Shown piece by piece: positions 1 through 8,930 of a DNA stretch of 64,000 bases. The notes beneath the pieces were generated by a model that made no database searches, was not told the DNA's origin, and saw only the letters and a list, made by a program, of their open reading frames with translations. The stretch's first letter is position 1. Each line of letters starts with the position of its first letter. The DNA is from Solirubrobacter ginsenosidimutans (GTDB lineage: Bacteria; Actinomycetota; Thermoleophilia; Solirubrobacterales; Solirubrobacteraceae), in the NCBI RefSeq assembly GCF_027587205.1, contig NZ_JAPDOD010000001.1, forward strand, positions 124,001-188,000. Reading direction: 5' to 3'. The position numbers and the translations under genes were made by a program.

Positions 1-150
1 GAGCACCCGCCCGCTCGCGCCTTCGATGACCGCAGGCTCGCCGGCGAGGCGGCGGGCGTGGCGGAGCACGAACGTCGTCAGGTCGGAGCCCGGGATCTCG
101 GGATCGGGCCAGGGACTGCGGACCACCGTGTGCTCGTCGAGCGTCGACAT
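1..150 (-). CDS. Acyl-CoA ligase (4-coumarate-CoA ligase-like), N-terminal part
   Basis: The first 50 residues of a protein that runs off the left edge of the window. It starts MSTLDEHTVVRSPWPDPEIP and continues LTTFVLRHARRLAGEPAVIE, the usual opening of AMP-forming 4-coumarate/long-chain acyl-CoA ligases (substrate helix, then the 'GEPAVIEGASGR' strand that precedes the adenylation core). The ATG at 148-150 is preceded by a clear AGGAGG about 8 bases upstream. None of the catalytic motifs is in the window, so the substrate cannot be inferred. It is transcribed away from the PadR gene and shares its promoter region. Confidence 0.75.
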   Translation of the reverse strand, partial: MSTLDEHTVVRSPWPDPEIPGSDLTTFVLRHARRLAGEPAVIEGASGRVL

Positions 151-179
151 CGTCGACCTCCTAAGATGCAGCTTGCACC

Positions 180-206
180 GTACGGTTCGAACGGTTAGGA
201 CCGTAC
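180..206. promoter_or_regulatory. Inverted repeat in the acyl-CoA ligase/PadR divergent promoter
   Basis: GTACGGT at 180-186 and ACCGTAC at 200-206 form a perfect 7-bp inverted repeat with a 13-base spacer, between the two divergent start codons (150 and 222). The position suggests an operator, most simply for the adjacent PadR protein acting on itself and the ligase gene. PadR sites vary between families, so the assignment is inference. Confidence 0.45.
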
Positions 207-221
207 GCTACTATCCGCACC

Positions 222-773
222 ATGTCAACCGGTGTGCGACTCGGACCCGTCTCCTACCTCGTCCTCGGGCTCATCGAGATGCGTGGGCCGTCCACTCCCT
301 ATGACCTCAAGCGGATGGTGCAGCTCAGCGTGGGCAACTTCTGGCCATTTCCCCACACACAGCTCTACGAGGAGCCCAAGCGTCTCGCCCAAGCCGGTCT
401 GCTCGAGGAGACGCGCGAGGAAAGCGGCCGCCGCCGGCGCCACTACGCGATCACCGAGGCGGGCCGGCGGCCATTCGCCGAGTGGCTCTCCGAGCCCGTC
501 ACCACCCCCACCGAGTACCGGGACCTCGGGCTGCTCAAGCTCTTTTTCGCCGAACTCGCCACGCCCGAGGCCGTGCTCGCGCTCGCGCACGAGCAAGCTG
601 TCGCCCAACGCGCACAGCTCGCCGGCTACGAAGCGATCGTCGCGCGATTCAGCGGCCGGCCGGAGCTAGCCCAGCGCGTGCGCGCCGCCGAGCTCGGCGT
701 CCGCCTCGCCCGCGCTGCCGCAGAATTCTGGGAAGACGTCGTCGAGCGCGAGTCGCGGGCCGACGCCGCCTAA
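222..773 (+). CDS. PadR family transcriptional regulator
   Basis: A 183-residue winged-helix repressor. The N-terminal PadR domain spans about residues 8-85 (LGPVSYLVLGLIEMRGPSTP, then the wing with YAITEAGRRPFAEWL). The C-terminal helical dimerisation domain is of the Vir/PadR_C type. Length is normal for the long PadR subgroup. PadR proteins usually repress a neighbouring detoxification or export gene in response to small aromatic or hydrophobic compounds; here the divergent acyl-CoA ligase is the obvious target, which is inference. The start ATG lies 15 bases after the 180-206 inverted repeat. Confidence 0.9.
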   Translation: MSTGVRLGPVSYLVLGLIEMRGPSTPYDLKRMVQLSVGNFWPFPHTQLYEEPKRLAQAGLLEETREESGRRRRHYAITEAGRRPFAEWLSEPVTTPTEYRDLGLLKLFFAELATPEAVLALAHEQAVAQRAQLAGYEAIVARFSGRPELAQRVRAAELGVRLARAAAEFWEDVVERESRADAA

Positions 774-839
774 GGCGGGGCCTGGCACGGCCTGCCGTCG
801 GGGAGCGGCTGACGGGGTGGAACGCCGGCTCGCTCGCGA

Positions 840-1691
840 TCACACGCGGAGGCGTGTGGTGAGCGCGGCGATCTCGCGGTTGAAGCGCTCGGGGTCCTCG
901 AGGTGTGGCGCGTGACCGACGCCGTCGTACCAGGACGCTTTGGCGACCGGGCAGGTGGCGAGTATGTGCTCGGCCATCGCGGGCAGCGCGACGGTGTCGG
1001 CCCGGCCGTGCGTCACGAGCACGGGCACGGTGAGCGTGCGCAGCACGTCGTCGTCGTCGATCTCGCGCGCGGCGAGGTTCGCCCGCACCCGCGCGGGGAC
1101 GGCCATGTTCCAGCACACCGCGGTCTCCATGTCGGCCGTCGGCAGCGGCGTGGCCAGGCACGCCCGCACGAACGACCGCATGGTGGCGATGTTCGTCGGC
1201 AGATCGTCGGCGGTCGCGCCTGCGAAGTGGTCGAGAAACCCCGGGCCGATGAGTGTGCCGAAGGCCGCGGATCCGAGCTTGACGACGCCCTCGACGAAGT
1301 TGATCGCGCCGATGCGATCTTCGCCGTGCGCGCGCACGTAGTCGCAGATCACGAAGGCGCCATAGGACCAGCCGACGAGCACGGAGCGGTCGAGGGCGAG
1401 GTGCTCGATTATTGCCGCCAGGTCGTCGGCCCAGAGACGGCCGTCGGTGTAGTGCTCGGGCTCGAGCGGTGCCTCGGACATGCCGTGGCCGCGCAGGTCG
1501 AACGCGATGAGCCGGAACTCATCGGCCAGGGCGCTCTCGTACTGCGCGGCCCAGCAGAGGTGGTTCTGTGACCACCCGTGGATGAAGAGAATCGGCGGGC
1601 CGCCCGGGTCGCCCCACTCGCGAACGTGCAGCCGCAGGCCGTCGCCGCCCGTGACGGTGTGTACTTTGGTGCGCTGCGTCGCCGTTGCCAT
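840..1691 (-). CDS. Alpha/beta hydrolase
   Basis: A 283-residue alpha/beta-hydrolase-fold enzyme of the haloperoxidase/epoxide-hydrolase-like group. Visible are the oxyanion strand ILFIHGWSQNH (34-44), the nucleophile elbow GWSYG with Ser109, the acid strand VLVTHGRAD with Asp232, and the histidine loop GVGHAPH with His260. The substrate is unknown. The ATG at 1689-1691 (MATATQRTKV) is preferred over a further-upstream ATG because AAGGGA lies just before it and homology begins there. It is convergent with the PadR gene and divergent from the LuxR gene at 1832, so it may be the LuxR regulator's target. Confidence 0.88.
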   Translation of the reverse strand: MATATQRTKVHTVTGGDGLRLHVREWGDPGGPPILFIHGWSQNHLCWAAQYESALADEFRLIAFDLRGHGMSEAPLEPEHYTDGRLWADDLAAIIEHLALDRSVLVGWSYGAFVICDYVRAHGEDRIGAINFVEGVVKLGSAAFGTLIGPGFLDHFAGATADDLPTNIATMRSFVRACLATPLPTADMETAVCWNMAVPARVRANLAAREIDDDDVLRTLTVPVLVTHGRADTVALPAMAEHILATCPVAKASWYDGVGHAPHLEDPERFNREIAALTTRLRV

Positions 1692-1831
1692 TCGCGTCCC
1701 TTTCGTGTTCGTCGAGTGCGATCCGATCGTCCCTGGCAGCCGGCGGAGGCGCATCGGGCATCAGGCCTTATCTTGGCTCGGCGGGCCGCCGTATCTTGCG
1801 GTCGCCCGTGGCCTAGGGCGATACTCGCGGC

Positions 1832-4669
1832 ATGCAGATGCGCGCGAGCGCAGCGTTTGTCGGGCGCGTCCGAGAGCTCGAGGTGCTTGAGCGGGCGCTG
1901 AGCGCAACGCGGGCTGGAGGGGGCGCGACCGTGCTCCTCACCGGCGAAGCAGGGATCGGCAAGACGCGGTTGGCCTCCGAGCTCGTGACCCGCGCGCGCG
2001 GGGCCGGCTTCGAGGTGCTGCTCGGGCGCTCGCTGGACCTCGTCGGCACCGAGCTTGCCTTTCAGCCGCTCGCCGAGGCGCTGCGAGGGCTCGGAGGGAT
2101 CGGCCCTGGAGGCTCGCAGCGAGGCGTGTTCGAGGCGACGCTCGCGCTGCTGAGTGAGCGCGCCGGGGTCATCCCCGTACTGCTCATTCTCGAAGACCTG
2201 CACTGGGCCGACGCCTCAACGCTTGACATCGTCGTCTACCTCGCGCACAACCTCGACTCCCGGCGCGTCCTCCTGCTGGCGACGCTGCGCGCCGACGAGC
2301 CGGCATCGGCGGCCCGATTGCAGCGGCTGGCCGACGGCGTCCGGCGCTCCGGCGCGGGGCAGATCCTCGAGCTCGGGCCGCTCGAGCGCGCGGAGCTCGC
2401 GGCGCTGCTCGACGCGCGCGCCGGCGCCCTGTCGGCGGCGGTCACGACCGCGATCCTGACCCGTTCGCAGGGCAACCCGTTCTTTGCCGAGGAGCTGCTC
2501 AGCGCGGTCGGCGAGCGAGACGACGCCGAGCTCCCGCGCGGCCTGCGCGACGCGCTCTTGACGCGCGTGTCCGGACTGGACCGGCGCACACAGAGCCTCT
2601 TGCGCGTGGCCGCCGCCGCTGGACGCGACGTGTCGTACCCGCTGCTGGTCGCCGTCACGGCGCTCCCCGAACGCGACGTGCGCGAGTCGCTGCGGGCGGC
2701 GGTCGAGCATGGCGTCCTCGTGGCCGACCGGCGCGGCGGGCGCTACCGCTTCCGTCATGCGTTGCTCGCCGAGGCGGTCTACGGCACGGTCCTGCCCGGC
2801 GAGCAGGAGTGGCTGCACGCGCGCCTCGCCGACGAGCTGGCGCGCGGTGACGATGCCGGACCGGCCGAGCTCGCCCCGCATTGGGCGCTCGCCGGACGCA
2901 GCCGCGATGCGCTGACGGCATCGGTAGCCGCCGCACGCGAGGCGCAGGCCGTCTTCGGGCTCTCGGAAGCCCGCGGGCACCTCGAGCGCGCGCTCGCGCT
3001 CTGGGACGTCGTGCCCGACGCCTTCGAACTGACCGGCCTACGCCTCGACGAGCTGCTCGAGGAGACCGCGCTGCTCGCCAGCCAAACAGGCGACGCGCCG
3101 CGCGCGGTCGAGCTCACACAGCAAGCGATCGCGCTCGTCGGCGCGGGCGACCGGCGGCGCGCGGCGATTCTGCACGAGCGCCTGGGGACCTTCGAGTTCC
3201 AGCGCGGCGGGGGCGACACCTTTCTCGCCGCCTTCGAGCGCGCGGTCGCGCTCGTGCCCGCGCACCCGCAGTCCCGAGAGCGTGCGCGAGCGCTCGAGGC
3301 GCTCGCGCGCGGTCTGACCCTGTTGTGGCGCTACGACGAATCGCTCGCGGTGTGCGAGCAGGCCCTGGAGCTCGCGCGCGCGGTGGGTGCGCGCGACACC
3401 GAGCTGCGCGCACTGATGACGCTCGGCAGCGACCTCGCATATCTGGGCCGGGGTGACGACGGCCTCGCGCACCTGACGCGGGCCGTCCAGCTCGCCGCCG
3501 GCGATCCCGACGCGCTGCACCGCGCCTACGTCACCCTCACCGACGCGCTGACGATGCTCGGGCGGCCACGAGCGGCGGCGCAGCTTGCCGAGGATGGCCT
3601 CGCCGCGCTGAGTCGGTACGAGGCCGACCACACGGTTCTGGCCGCGAACTGGATCGAAGCGCTGCTGGCCATCGGCGAGTGGGACGCGGCGGACCGTGCG
3701 AGCGCCGCCGCGCTGCGCGCGGTGACCGCCAACTACCCGCACATGCCGCTCATCCTCCGCGCCGACCTCGAGCTCGGCCGCGGTCGCTTTGACGCCGCCC
3801 GTGTGCACCTTGACGCGGCCCGCGCCACCGTGCGCCACGAGCCCGGCCTGGCCTACCTGGACGCGTACGTCGCCGAGCTCGCTCTCTGGCAGCACCGGTG
3901 GACGGACGCCGCCGAGGCCGTTCACGATGGCCTGGCACGGGCCCGGCCCGCCTGGGGAGCGCAGATCCGCGTCTGGCTGTGCGCCAAGGGACTGCGCGCG
4001 CAGGCCGAGCTCACCTCGCTCGCCCGTGCCCGTCGCGACGCCGACGCCGTCCGCGGCGAGCGCACCACGGCCAGCGCGCTCCTGGCCGACGCCCGCCGCG
4101 CCGCCACCGAAGCTGCAGCCATCACCCCGAACGCCGCTGGCTGGCTCGCCCTCGCCGAGGCCGAGCACGACCGCGCCGAGGGCGCGGTGCGACCCGACCG
4201 GTGGGCCGACGCCGCCGACGCGTGGGAGCGACTCGAGCGCCCACCGCTCGCGGCCTATTGCCGCCTGCGCCAGGCCGAGGCGCTCGTCGCGGCCGGTGCG
4301 TCCCGCACCGAGGCGGGCGCGCCGCTACGCGCGGCGCACGCCATCGCCGCGCGGCTCGGCGCGGGCCCGCTGCTGCGCGAGCTCGAGCTGCTCGCCGCGC
4401 GGGCGCGACTCGATCCCGCGCCACTGCCCGCCCCCGCTCCCCAGGCCGCCAACGCGCTCACGGACCTCGGCCTGACACAGCGCGAGGCGCAAGTCCTCGC
4501 ACTCGTCGCCCGCGGCCTCACCAACCGCGAAATCGCCGCCGAGTTGGTCATCAGCGTGAAGACCGCCAGCGTGCACGTCTCGCACATCCTGCGCAAGCTC
4601 GACGCACCCAACCGCGTCGAGGCCGCCGCCATCGCCCACCGGCTCGCCCCGCCCCAAGCGCACGCCTGA
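1832..4669 (+). CDS. LuxR family regulator, LAL type (ATPase + LuxR HTH)
   Basis: A 945-residue large ATP-binding LuxR regulator. The N-terminal AAA/STAND ATPase has Walker A GEAGIGKT at residues 38-45 and Walker B LLILEDLHWAD at 117-127. A long helical TPR-like middle follows, and the C-terminus carries a LuxR-type HTH (LTQREAQVLALVARGLTNRE, then SVKTASVHVSHILRKL). Proteins of this class are ATP-dependent activators that sense a ligand through the middle region. It lies head-to-head with the alpha/beta hydrolase. The start could be either of two in-frame ATGs two codons apart (1832 or 1838). Confidence 0.92.
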   Translation: MQMRASAAFVGRVRELEVLERALSATRAGGGATVLLTGEAGIGKTRLASELVTRARGAGFEVLLGRSLDLVGTELAFQPLAEALRGLGGIGPGGSQRGVFEATLALLSERAGVIPVLLILEDLHWADASTLDIVVYLAHNLDSRRVLLLATLRADEPASAARLQRLADGVRRSGAGQILELGPLERAELAALLDARAGALSAAVTTAILTRSQGNPFFAEELLSAVGERDDAELPRGLRDALLTRVSGLDRRTQSLLRVAAAAGRDVSYPLLVAVTALPERDVRESLRAAVEHGVLVADRRGGRYRFRHALLAEAVYGTVLPGEQEWLHARLADELARGDDAGPAELAPHWALAGRSRDALTASVAAAREAQAVFGLSEARGHLERALALWDVVPDAFELTGLRLDELLEETALLASQTGDAPRAVELTQQAIALVGAGDRRRAAILHERLGTFEFQRGGGDTFLAAFERAVALVPAHPQSRERARALEALARGLTLLWRYDESLAVCEQALELARAVGARDTELRALMTLGSDLAYLGRGDDGLAHLTRAVQLAAGDPDALHRAYVTLTDALTMLGRPRAAAQLAEDGLAALSRYEADHTVLAANWIEALLAIGEWDAADRASAAALRAVTANYPHMPLILRADLELGRGRFDAARVHLDAARATVRHEPGLAYLDAYVAELALWQHRWTDAAEAVHDGLARARPAWGAQIRVWLCAKGLRAQAELTSLARARRDADAVRGERTTASALLADARRAATEAAAITPNAAGWLALAEAEHDRAEGAVRPDRWADAADAWERLERPPLAAYCRLRQAEALVAAGASRTEAGAPLRAAHAIAARLGAGPLLRELELLAARARLDPAPLPAPAPQAANALTDLGLTQREAQVLALVARGLTNREIAAELVISVKTASVHVSHILRKLDAPNRVEAAAIAHRLAPPQAHA

Positions 4670-4885
4670 CCCGGCATCAGACCGCTACAGAACTCGCGAC
4701 CACATGCTCCCCGAGGACGCCGCAGTCAAGCGGAGCGCACGCGGACGGTCATCGGGCTCTGCTCACTGTTCCCTTCCTCGACCGTCGCACCAGAGGTACT
4801 GCCCAGGCGCCACCACGCACCCGCCTGAACCTGTCCGCAGTCCCTTTCGCGTCAAGGGCGCGACGATCCGGCGGATTGTCGCCAG
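4670..4885. other. Non-coding stretch after the LuxR gene
   Basis: Nothing coding is convincing between the LuxR stop and the small membrane gene at 4989. The only structured element in this spacer is the repeat copy that follows at 4886. Confidence 0.5.
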
Positions 4886-4906
4886 TTCGCCGAGAAGAGC
4901 GACTTT
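4886..4906 (+). repeat. Dispersed directional repeat, copy 1 (divergent)
   Basis: Reads TTCGCCGAGAAGAGCGACTT followed by T, with one change in the CGTCGA half. It lies about 80 bases before a plus-strand gene and follows another plus-strand gene. Confidence 0.55.
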
Positions 4907-4988
4907 GCGTTCGCCTAACGGTGACGTCGGAGCCTGGGTGCGACACAGGTTGCTATCGCCACGGTCGCCGAATACCCTCGACGTCGTG

Positions 4989-5144
4989 ATGAAGATTGCG
5001 ATCGTCGCCGCGCTTGTGAGCGCCTACCTGCAACTCGGGTGGCTCGGGGTCGCTGCGGGACTCACGGGATGTGCGCTCGTGTGGGTCTTCGTCCTGATCT
5101 ACGCGCTCCGTTACGACGAGACCGATCTCGAAATCGAGCGCTAG
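4989..5144 (+). CDS. Small hydrophobic membrane protein
   Basis: A 51-residue protein starting MKIAIVAALVSAYLQLGWLG. Two hydrophobic stretches (about 3-20 and 22-40) end in an acidic tail DETDLEIER, so it is probably a two-helix membrane peptide with a cytoplasmic tail. The family is not recognised. The ATG at 4989 follows an in-frame GTG at 4986 that could also start translation. It stands alone between two copies of the dispersed repeat. Confidence 0.5.
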   Translation: MKIAIVAALVSAYLQLGWLGVAAGLTGCALVWVFVLIYALRYDETDLEIER

Positions 5145-5213
5145 GTCCCACAGCTCGGGCGACCGAGTAAGCGATCGCCTCGCGCTCACTCGACCCAGAA
5201 GGAACATCTCGAG

Positions 5214-5234
5214 TTCGTCGAATAGCGAGACTCT
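5214..5234 (+). repeat. Dispersed directional repeat, copy 2
   Basis: Reads TTCGTCGAATAGCGAGACTC then T. It lies between convergent genes, 70 bases after the stop of the small membrane gene and 105 bases beyond the stop of the isomerase gene. Confidence 0.75.
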
Positions 5235-5339
5235 GCTGGGTTTAGGGCATCCTCGCTTGGTCGCCAAGGCTGCGTGGATCGCCGCCGCCGTGTGAGCGCC
5301 GGCTCCGGCGAGCTCCGCTCACCGATCAGGCCGTGTCCG

Positions 5340-6110
5340 TTATGCCATCGCGCGCTCGAGGTACGCCAGCGAGGCGAGGGTGTCTGCAGTCGGCCGGTAC
5401 TCCAGACCGATGTGACCTGAGTAGCCGGCCTCGTCGAGCCGGCGCAGAACTGTGGGCCAGTCGATGACGCCCGTGCCGGGCTCGTGACGCCCGGCGTGGT
5501 CGGCCACGTGGACGTGGCCGATCAGGTCGCCCTTCCCTGCGATCGGAATACCGGGATCCTCGCCCATCACCGCCGAGTGGTAGACGTCGTAGAGGAGCTT
5601 CACGTGCGGCGAGCAGGCCTCCTCGACCAGACGCAGGCCGTGGCCGGTGCCGGTCACGAAGAAGCGTGGATGGTCGGTGTCATTGAGCGGCTCGAAGAGC
5701 AGAGTGAGCCCGTGGCGCCCCGCGATCTCCCCGCCCGTGCGCAGCGCCGCGACGATCGCCGCCTCCTGCTCCGCCGCGGGCACATCCGGCAGCCTCTCGC
5801 CCGAGGCGACCACCAGCGTCGCGCAGCCGAGCGTTGCGGCCGCGCGCGCGGAGTCCTCCGCAGCCTCCGCGAACTCCGCCAGCCGCCTGGCATCCACGAT
5901 CGGAACCTGCGGCTCGACGAGCATCATCACGATCGCCACCCCGCCCGCATGCGCCGCCTCGCCGACCGCCTCAAGGTCCTTGTCGCGCCAGTGCCAGAAC
6001 TCCACTCCGTCGAGCCCCGCGTCCGCAGCGCGGCGGACCCGCTCCGGGACGGGCGCTCCGTCTTCGGCGAACAACCACTCGATGCAAGCCGACCGTGCGA
6101 ATCTCGTCAT
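5340..6110 (-). CDS. TIM-barrel isomerase, hydroxypyruvate isomerase-like
   Basis: A 256-residue AP-endonuclease-2/xylose-isomerase-like TIM barrel. It matches the hydroxypyruvate isomerase (Hyi) pattern: TLLFEPLND with the metal-binding Glu, KLLYDVYHSAVMGEDP, GHVHVADHAGRHEPGTG with metal and substrate ligands, and GLEYRP near the end. Hyi interconverts hydroxypyruvate and tartronate semialdehyde in glyoxylate metabolism, but related barrels act on other keto-sugars. No glyoxylate carboligase or tartronate reductase gene is adjacent, so the substrate stays open. The gene stands alone between two repeat copies. Confidence 0.85.
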   Translation of the reverse strand: MTRFARSACIEWLFAEDGAPVPERVRRAADAGLDGVEFWHWRDKDLEAVGEAAHAGGVAIVMMLVEPQVPIVDARRLAEFAEAAEDSARAAATLGCATLVVASGERLPDVPAAEQEAAIVAALRTGGEIAGRHGLTLLFEPLNDTDHPRFFVTGTGHGLRLVEEACSPHVKLLYDVYHSAVMGEDPGIPIAGKGDLIGHVHVADHAGRHEPGTGVIDWPTVLRRLDEAGYSGHIGLEYRPTADTLASLAYLERAMA

Positions 6111-6194
6111 GGCGAAAGGATCCTCGCTCGACGCGGGCGCGCGCGTCGCGGTCCGGGACGGGATCGTGCAGCTGGCGTTCGGCAGAGAGTCGCT

Positions 6195-6215
6195 ACCGTC
6201 GACGAAAAAGACTTT
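6195..6215 (+). repeat. Dispersed directional repeat, copy 3 (divergent)
   Basis: Reads ACCGTCGACGAAAAAGACTT then T. It lies upstream of the isomerase start and beyond the cyclophilin stop, between two minus-strand genes. Confidence 0.55.
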
Positions 6216-6373
6216 CCGTGTGCTTACGCGTGTGGCCTGGCGGCGGCGCCGAGGCGGCGAGTGGGACCAGACGCTAGAACGTGGCTCATGCCTTCAGATC
6301 TCGTCGAGGATGCCGCGTTGCTGCTTGAGTTCGCTCAGCGAGATTGCGACTTCTCGGCCATTCGCGCCAGCGG

Positions 6374-7039
6374 TCAGCGTGCGCGGACGCGGATCGACTC
6401 GATGACCACGGGCGTGCTGGGCGAGCCCGTTGTCGGGTCGGCCTTGATCGAGTTGATCTTCGCGACGACGTCGCGGCCGCTGCTGACGGCGCCGAGCAGG
6501 GCGTAGTCGGGCGAGAGCGGGGCGGCCTCCTTGCCGCTGACGACGAAGAACTGCGAGCCGCTGGTGCCGACGCGCTCGCTGGCTGTCTTGGCCATCGCGA
6601 CAATGCCCTTGGCGTATTTGAGCTGCTTCGGCGGCGCCTCGACGACGCGGTAGCCGGGGCCGCCGGTGCCGTCACCCTTGGGATCGCCGCCCTGGATTAC
6701 GAAGTCGGCCACGATCCGGTGGAAGGTCAGGCCGTCGTAGAACCTCTGCTCGGCGAGCGACGCGAACGAGGCGGTCGTCTTGGGCGCGCGCTTGACCGCG
6801 AGGCGGATCTGGAAGCTGCCGCAGTTCGTGACTACGGTGGCGATGTAGACCCTGTGCGGATCGAGCCTGCGCTTGGGCTTGGCCGCGTGCACCTTATTGG
6901 GCTCGGCCGGGTCGACCGCGGTGCAGCCGTTGGCGTCGGGTGTCGAGACGACGGTGGCCACGCGGTCCAATGCGGAGCCGCAACCAACGACCGTGACCGC
7001 GACCGCGACCGCGACCGCGAGGATGAGAATCCGGCGCAT
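6374..7039 (-). CDS. Lipoprotein peptidyl-prolyl isomerase (cyclophilin)
   Basis: A 221-residue exported cyclophilin-type peptidyl-prolyl isomerase that would assist folding outside the membrane. The signal peptide MRRILILAVAVAVAVTVVGC ends in a lipobox (VVGC), predicting lipid attachment at Cys20. The cyclophilin domain covers about residues 65-220, with the signatures FHRIVADFVIQGGDPKGDG (catalytic Arg in FHRI), TGGPGY and SQFFVV. It is typical of actinobacterial secreted cyclophilins in length. The signal-peptide codons contain a perfect hexamer repeat (6995-7018). Confidence 0.93.
   Translation of the reverse strand: MRRILILAVAVAVAVTVVGCGSALDRVATVVSTPDANGCTAVDPAEPNKVHAAKPKRRLDPHRVYIATVVTNCGSFQIRLAVKRAPKTTASFASLAEQRFYDGLTFHRIVADFVIQGGDPKGDGTGGPGYRVVEAPPKQLKYAKGIVAMAKTASERVGTSGSQFFVVSGKEAAPLSPDYALLGAVSSGRDVVAKINSIKADPTTGSPSTPVVIESIRVRAR
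6995..7018. repeat. GACCGC hexamer repeat, four copies
   Basis: Four perfect tandem copies of GACCGC encode the alternating Ala-Val run in the hydrophobic core of the cyclophilin signal peptide. Slippage would change the signal-peptide length by two residues per unit without a frameshift. Confidence 0.85.
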
Positions 7040-7121
7040 GGTCGGGCCAAGAATAGGCGCAGTTGCCGGGTGCCGCCCGGGTCAGTGCCGGACGGCCCCA
7101 GGCCCGCGACCTCCACGCTTG

Positions 7122-7180
7122 TCGCGAGCGACCCGCTGCCCGTAGCTCGGTCGCGAGCGATCCGGCTGCCTATAGCTCCC
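7122..7180. repeat. Imperfect 29-30 bp tandem duplication
   Basis: The unit starting TCGCGAGCGACCCGCTGCCC at 7122 is repeated at 7151 as TCGCGAGCGATCCGGCTGCC; both continue into TAGCTC. It lies in the divergent spacer between the cyclophilin and the secreted protein. No function is seen. Confidence 0.75.
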
Positions 7181-7203
7181 CGGGAGGTCTGGTGGGTATC
7201 GAA

Positions 7204-7225
7204 ATCGTCGAGAAGCGGCACACTT
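7204..7225 (+). repeat. Dispersed directional repeat, copy 4
   Basis: Reads ATCGTCGAGAAGCGGCACAC then TT. It lies between divergent genes (starts at 7039 and 7365), so it cannot be a terminator of either. Confidence 0.8.
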
Positions 7226-7364
7226 CGTGCTGTGGCCCGATTGGCGGCGGAGTTCGGAGATCTCGCCGATGTCCTTTCGCGCGTATCGAGCGATCGTCGT
7301 ACTCGTGTACCGATGGGCTCTCATGGAGCGCTCTGCGCCCGCCTGAGACGATACGCCTGAAGCG

Positions 7365-8798
7365 ATGGCGAAACGGAGCCTCATCGGCGTCCTTGCGTTG
7401 TCGGCGCTGCTCGCGTGCAGCCCGGCGGCGCTCGCTTCGTCGCCGGCCCTCGTGGGCCCGCCGGGATCCTGCCCTGCGTCGGCGGGCACGACGATCGCGT
7501 CCGCCGGCGCTCTGACGGTCGGCACATGCGTGTCCGGTGGCGGGGGGAGCAGCTATGTCGAGTTCTGGAAGCTGTCGCTGACGGGCGGCGACCGCGTGCA
7601 GCTGACCGTGCCGTCGGCGGTCGCGTTGGAATTCGACCTCTACAGCAGCGACACGACCGACGACCGCTTCACCGCCGTTCGCCCGGTGGACGTCGAAGTC
7701 ACGTCGCCGGTCTCCGGGGCTGCGCAGGTGCTAACGATCCAGGCGCCGTACTCGGACACGTTCGTGCTGGCCGACTGCGAGCCGGTCGACTATGCGGCCA
7801 ACGGCGGCGACTGCCGCGGGGTCTTCACGGGGGGTGGGGCCAAGTACACGCGGATGACCCAGCCGTACGCGTTCACGTCTGCCGCCGTCGGCAACGCGTG
7901 CGCCTCGCCACCGCTACGGGCGGGATCGAAGCTCGCGCTGGGACCCGCCCTCACGATCGGCGCATGCGAGTCGGGCGGCGGTAACGACATCGACTACTGG
8001 ACCGTGGCGCTGAACGAGAACGACCAGCTTGAGCTCACCGTGCCGCCCGCAGCCGCCGATGTCGAGTTCGATCTGTACTCGCCCGGCACGACCGACGCTA
8101 CCTTCCCACGGGCCACCCCCACCGACTCGCGGCTCGCCGCCGCCACCCAGGGAGGCGCCACCTCCCAGGTCGCCACCTTGACGGCCGCGTCGGCCGGCAC
8201 CTACGTGCTCGCCGCCTGCGAACCCAAGGCATCAGCCACCATCGCCGGCAGCGACTGCCGCGGAATCGCCACCGGAACCGGCGCGGGCTACATCCTCCCG
8301 ATGAAGCCCTACACCTTCACGACCTCCACGATCCCCCAACCGGCGTACGACAACACCGGATACGACTCGACCTCCTACGACTTCAACTTCCCCGCGGACG
8401 CCTGGACCGCGAGCGACGACGCACCGGCCTACGGCAAGCTCTCCATCGCCACGCAGACCGTGTCGGTGTCCAAGAATCGAGCCCTGCGGCTGAGCATCCG
8501 CTGCGCCGGCGCGCCGTGCACCGGCAAGCTCACGCTCACCGCGGTCACGAAGACGAGAACCGCCAACGGCACCAAAAACAAGACCAAGAAGGCGACCGTC
8601 ATCGTGGCCAGCACCACACTCACGTCGCTGGACACGGGCACAACCCGCGCCTCGCTGATCCTCACCAAGGCCGGCCGGCGCCTCCTGCGGAACGCCGCCC
8701 GCGGCCGCCTGAGGACCACGGCGACCCTGAAATACGACACCGGCACGACCACCAAGTCCGCCCACGCCACCATCACGCTGCGCGCGGCCAACACGTGA
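7365..8798 (+). CDS. Secreted protein with two PPC-like beta domains
   Basis: A 477-residue exported protein of unknown function. The signal peptide is about residues 1-24 (MAKRSLIGVLALSALLACSP, cleavage near ALAS). Two tandem homologous beta domains follow, about 40-160 and 185-310; each has a GxCxSGGG...(F/D)YW motif, a FDLYSxxTTD strand and a VLAxCEP strand, resembling bacterial pre-peptidase (PPC) domains. The C-terminal third, about 345-477, is a beta-sandwich rich in Thr, Lys and Arg (CAGAPCTGKLTLT...) of the type that ends many secreted proteins of this group. No catalytic domain is visible. Confidence 0.85.
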   Translation: MAKRSLIGVLALSALLACSPAALASSPALVGPPGSCPASAGTTIASAGALTVGTCVSGGGGSSYVEFWKLSLTGGDRVQLTVPSAVALEFDLYSSDTTDDRFTAVRPVDVEVTSPVSGAAQVLTIQAPYSDTFVLADCEPVDYAANGGDCRGVFTGGGAKYTRMTQPYAFTSAAVGNACASPPLRAGSKLALGPALTIGACESGGGNDIDYWTVALNENDQLELTVPPAAADVEFDLYSPGTTDATFPRATPTDSRLAAATQGGATSQVATLTAASAGTYVLAACEPKASATIAGSDCRGIATGTGAGYILPMKPYTFTTSTIPQPAYDNTGYDSTSYDFNFPADAWTASDDAPAYGKLSIATQTVSVSKNRALRLSIRCAGAPCTGKLTLTAVTKTRTANGTKNKTKKATVIVASTTLTSLDTGTTRASLILTKAGRRLLRNAARGRLRTTATLKYDTGTTTKSAHATITLRAANT

Positions 8799-8905
8799 GC
8801 ACCCGCCGACTCGGATCCCCAGATCCGGCATCGGCCTAAGTGCTCCGCGACACGCTGTCCTCGGACCCTTGCAGAGCTCGCATGTTGTCGTGAGACAAGG
8901 ATCCT

Positions 8906-8926
8906 TCCGTCGATAGGCAACACTCT
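8906..8926 (+). repeat. Dispersed directional repeat, copy 5
   Basis: Reads TCCGTCGATAGGCAACACTC then T. It ends 4 bases before the GTG start of the next plus-strand gene. Confidence 0.6.
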
Positions 8927-8930
8927 GACG